DNA of 23,563 bases from JBDRNE01 sp043812935. GTDB lineage: Bacteria > Omnitrophota > Gorgyraeia > Tantalellales > Tantalellaceae. The translations under genes and the position numbers were made by a program. Position 1 is the first letter of the stretch. Every line of letters begins with the position of its first letter. The notes below the pieces were generated by a model. It worked only from the letters and a program-made list of their open reading frames with translations, had not been told where the DNA came from and made no database searches. The stretch is from positions 1 through 23,563 of the forward strand of contig JBDRLO010000020.1 in NCBI GenBank assembly GCA_043812935.1. Direction: 5' to 3'. Of this stretch, positions 23,101-23,563 are shown piece after piece.

Positions 23101-23563
23101 TCCGAGACAACATACACCGGTCAAATGAACCAAGAGAAAGTAACTGAAACGCAAAGCTATGACCTTGCCGGAGAGCTTATAACTACCACAAAATATGAAT
23201 ATTCAGCAAACGGAGCATTAAGTAAAACACTGACGTATGATACAGGAGACAGGAAACTGTCAGAAACAACATATGCCGGTCAAATGAACCAAGAGAAAGT
23301 AACTGAAACGCAAAGTTATGACCTTGCGGGAGGACTTTTAACTTTAACGAAATACGAATACCAAGCAAACGGAGCGTTGACCAAAACGCTGACGTATGAT
23401 ACAGAAGACAGGAAACTGTCAGAAACAACATATACCGGTCAAATGAACCAAGAGAAAGTAACTGAAACGCGAAGCTATGACCTTGCGGAAGGACTTTTAA
23501 CTTTAACGAAATACGAATACCAAGCAAACGGAGCGTTGACCAAAACACTGACGTATGATACAG
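20170..23563 (+). CDS. Giant secreted YD/RHS-like repeat protein (partial, runs off window)
   Basis: The frame is open for 1131 codons from the ATG at 20170 to the window end, with no stop. TAGGGTG just before the Lnt-like stop can serve as its ribosome-binding site, and the two-base gap implies coupled translation. Residues 1-30 are a signal peptide (hydrophobic CFVIFVFLFEQ, cleavage after AFSA). Residues 31 to ~572 are less regular, with scattered YDY/YEY motifs. From residue 573 a 53-residue repeat begins: three diverged copies to 731, then at least seven near-identical copies. Each copy has YDLAG at its start, then TKYEY, GAL, LTYD and SETTYAG, the tyrosine-aspartate/glycine pattern of YD (RHS) repeats. 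A surface fibre or large extracellular structural role is plausible; the C-terminus, which would decide, is outside the window. Confidence 0.85.
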   Translation, partial: MKSIKYNKIFKILSCFVIFVFLFEQIAFSADRTGYRYDYSQGKSILTKKRDLDQASRMSPVYLQNAQRKHEQIIQTKNMVEENLVYFLDNRSRSESLDETMPLKRRVSTGHSGQSIKYTLSDFDNKDQAQQISVYSYREDAQSLERMVSYDIRDMDASQWTSGKLEEISEKGEEKVLGSFIEEEYGDLCDELKLREVVYCEIDGKDKIDYSLSEFINGKATEISIYDYSGDGKILKEAKTYDVSLIFEKYNNVDLKKYMEQENQTWKNEVKNNSKLIKETVYETKDDEDRIVYALSEKDKNGLFRKLNCYDYANNGGKALKSVRTYNIQGENWNDVLSDFRSNDAACRDLLTVETIYTGEKDKEVIDYVLSGYSRITGEQKYEPIERSNYTWNDRRCLTKIDTYRINNSVEILQRTSEFSGVKGHEIIKRSYDYGADGVTLGGVNVYEYDLEKNVNNLSFCGDGNKYTLDKMTRYVGVSNPQDLTCAKKKSETYYSGLENQEDIMFSFGFNSQTGVVTTKTQYIYEEKALRKVNTYQIPGAADIAAIEKSALVACMTYGGIEGQEKAESVMSYDLNGEVLGETLYNYDANGVLQMTTTYNSVGAMVSQTVYEGHENLEKRSITKNYDLQGNMLTTTLFEHNDMDILEKSTTVDAGNTKIFETIYDNIQTPGKASLVRHFDKTGMILSTTSYEYDSAGVLKKAVNKTPESIKLSETIYAGIEDYESVEEIKNYDLAGELITTTKYEYLASGALNKTLTYDTEDKKLSETTYAGEMNREKVTETKSYDLAEGLLTLTKYEYLASGALNRTVTYDTEDRKLSETTYAGQMNQEKVTETKSYDLAGGLLTLTKYEYSANGALNQTVTYDTGDTKLSETTYTGQMNQEKVTETKSYDLAGRLLTLTKYEYQANGALNKTLTYDTGDRKLSETTYAGQMNQEKVTETRSYDLAGGLLTLTKYEYQANGALSKTLTYNAGNKKLSETTYTGQMNQEKVTETQSYDLAGELITTTKYEYSANGALSKTLTYDTGDRKLSETTYAGQMNQEKVTETQSYDLAGGLLTLTKYEYQANGALTKTLTYDTEDRKLSETTYTGQMNQEKVTETRSYDLAEGLLTLTKYEYQANGALTKTLTYDT
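21886..23563 (+). repeat. 159-bp (53-codon) in-frame tandem repeats
   Basis: Unit starts are 21886, 22045, 22204 (diverged), then 22363, 22522, 22681, 22840, 22999, 23158, 23317 and 23476 (last one cut by the window end). All spacings are exactly 159 bases. Copies from 22363 on share most bases, whereas the first three keep only the YD, YEY and ETxY positions. Divergence falls from 5' to 3', as expected for recent amplification at the downstream side. Confidence 0.92.

Noticed and set aside
22388..23548. Two long minus-strand open frames opposite the tandem repeats
   Set aside because: They exist because the repeat unit happens to lack stops in that frame. The plus-strand frame has a signal peptide, a ribosome-binding site and YD-type residues, while the antisense products are low-complexity and have no start signals.

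Overview
The window looks like a chromosomal segment of an uncultured Gram-negative (diderm) bacterium. It is AT-rich and tightly packed, with TAATG and ATGA start/stop overlaps. It carries a lipid A and outer-membrane assembly cluster (bamA, skp/ompH, lpxC, fabZ, lpxI, lpxB, msbA) joined to core information genes. Gene order, LpxI in place of LpxH, and a giant secreted YD-repeat protein suggest a candidate phylum such as Omnitrophota. That placement is inference and no marker tree was run.

Layout. 1-3024: the classic rpsF-ssb-rpsR-rplI-dnaB operon. 3024-7313: bamA and ompH, a hairpin, then lpxC and fabZ. 7314-7495: two identical 69-bp palindrome-bearing repeats where lpxA often sits. 7496-8293: lpxI. 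8331-9996: an IS1634-type insertion sequence flanked by an 87-bp target duplication. 10053-12172: lpxB and a Gfo/Idh/MocA oxidoreductase on the minus strand. 12393-14216: msbA. 14468-17420: rpsB-tsf-pyrH-frr. 17425-17809: tRNA-Lys(TTT), a strong hairpin terminator, tandem hairpin repeats and a second terminator. 17874-18119: a small GIY-YIG protein. 18120-18754: mostly non-coding, with a good but orphan promoter and a possibly decayed small gene. 18755-end: an Lnt-like membrane nitrilase-fold protein, followed two bases later by a very large secreted protein. That protein is open to the window end and carries at least ten 53-residue repeats.

How the genes work together. BamA and OmpH handle outer-membrane protein delivery. 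LpxC, LpxI, LpxB and MsbA make and flip lipid A, with FabZ supplying acyl chains. LpxA and LpxD are not in the window. The last two genes look like a co-translated accessory pair with an envelope or surface role.

Four otherwise well-conserved genes (rplI, ompH, the oxidoreductase and pyrH) are each broken by what reads as the loss of a single A. Either the assembly has A/T indel errors or some of these are recoding sites. The ompH site is an in-frame A AAA AAG heptamer, the dnaX-type -1 slippery sequence. The most unusual content is the repeat protein with its Lnt-like neighbour, which lacks the family's catalytic lysine.
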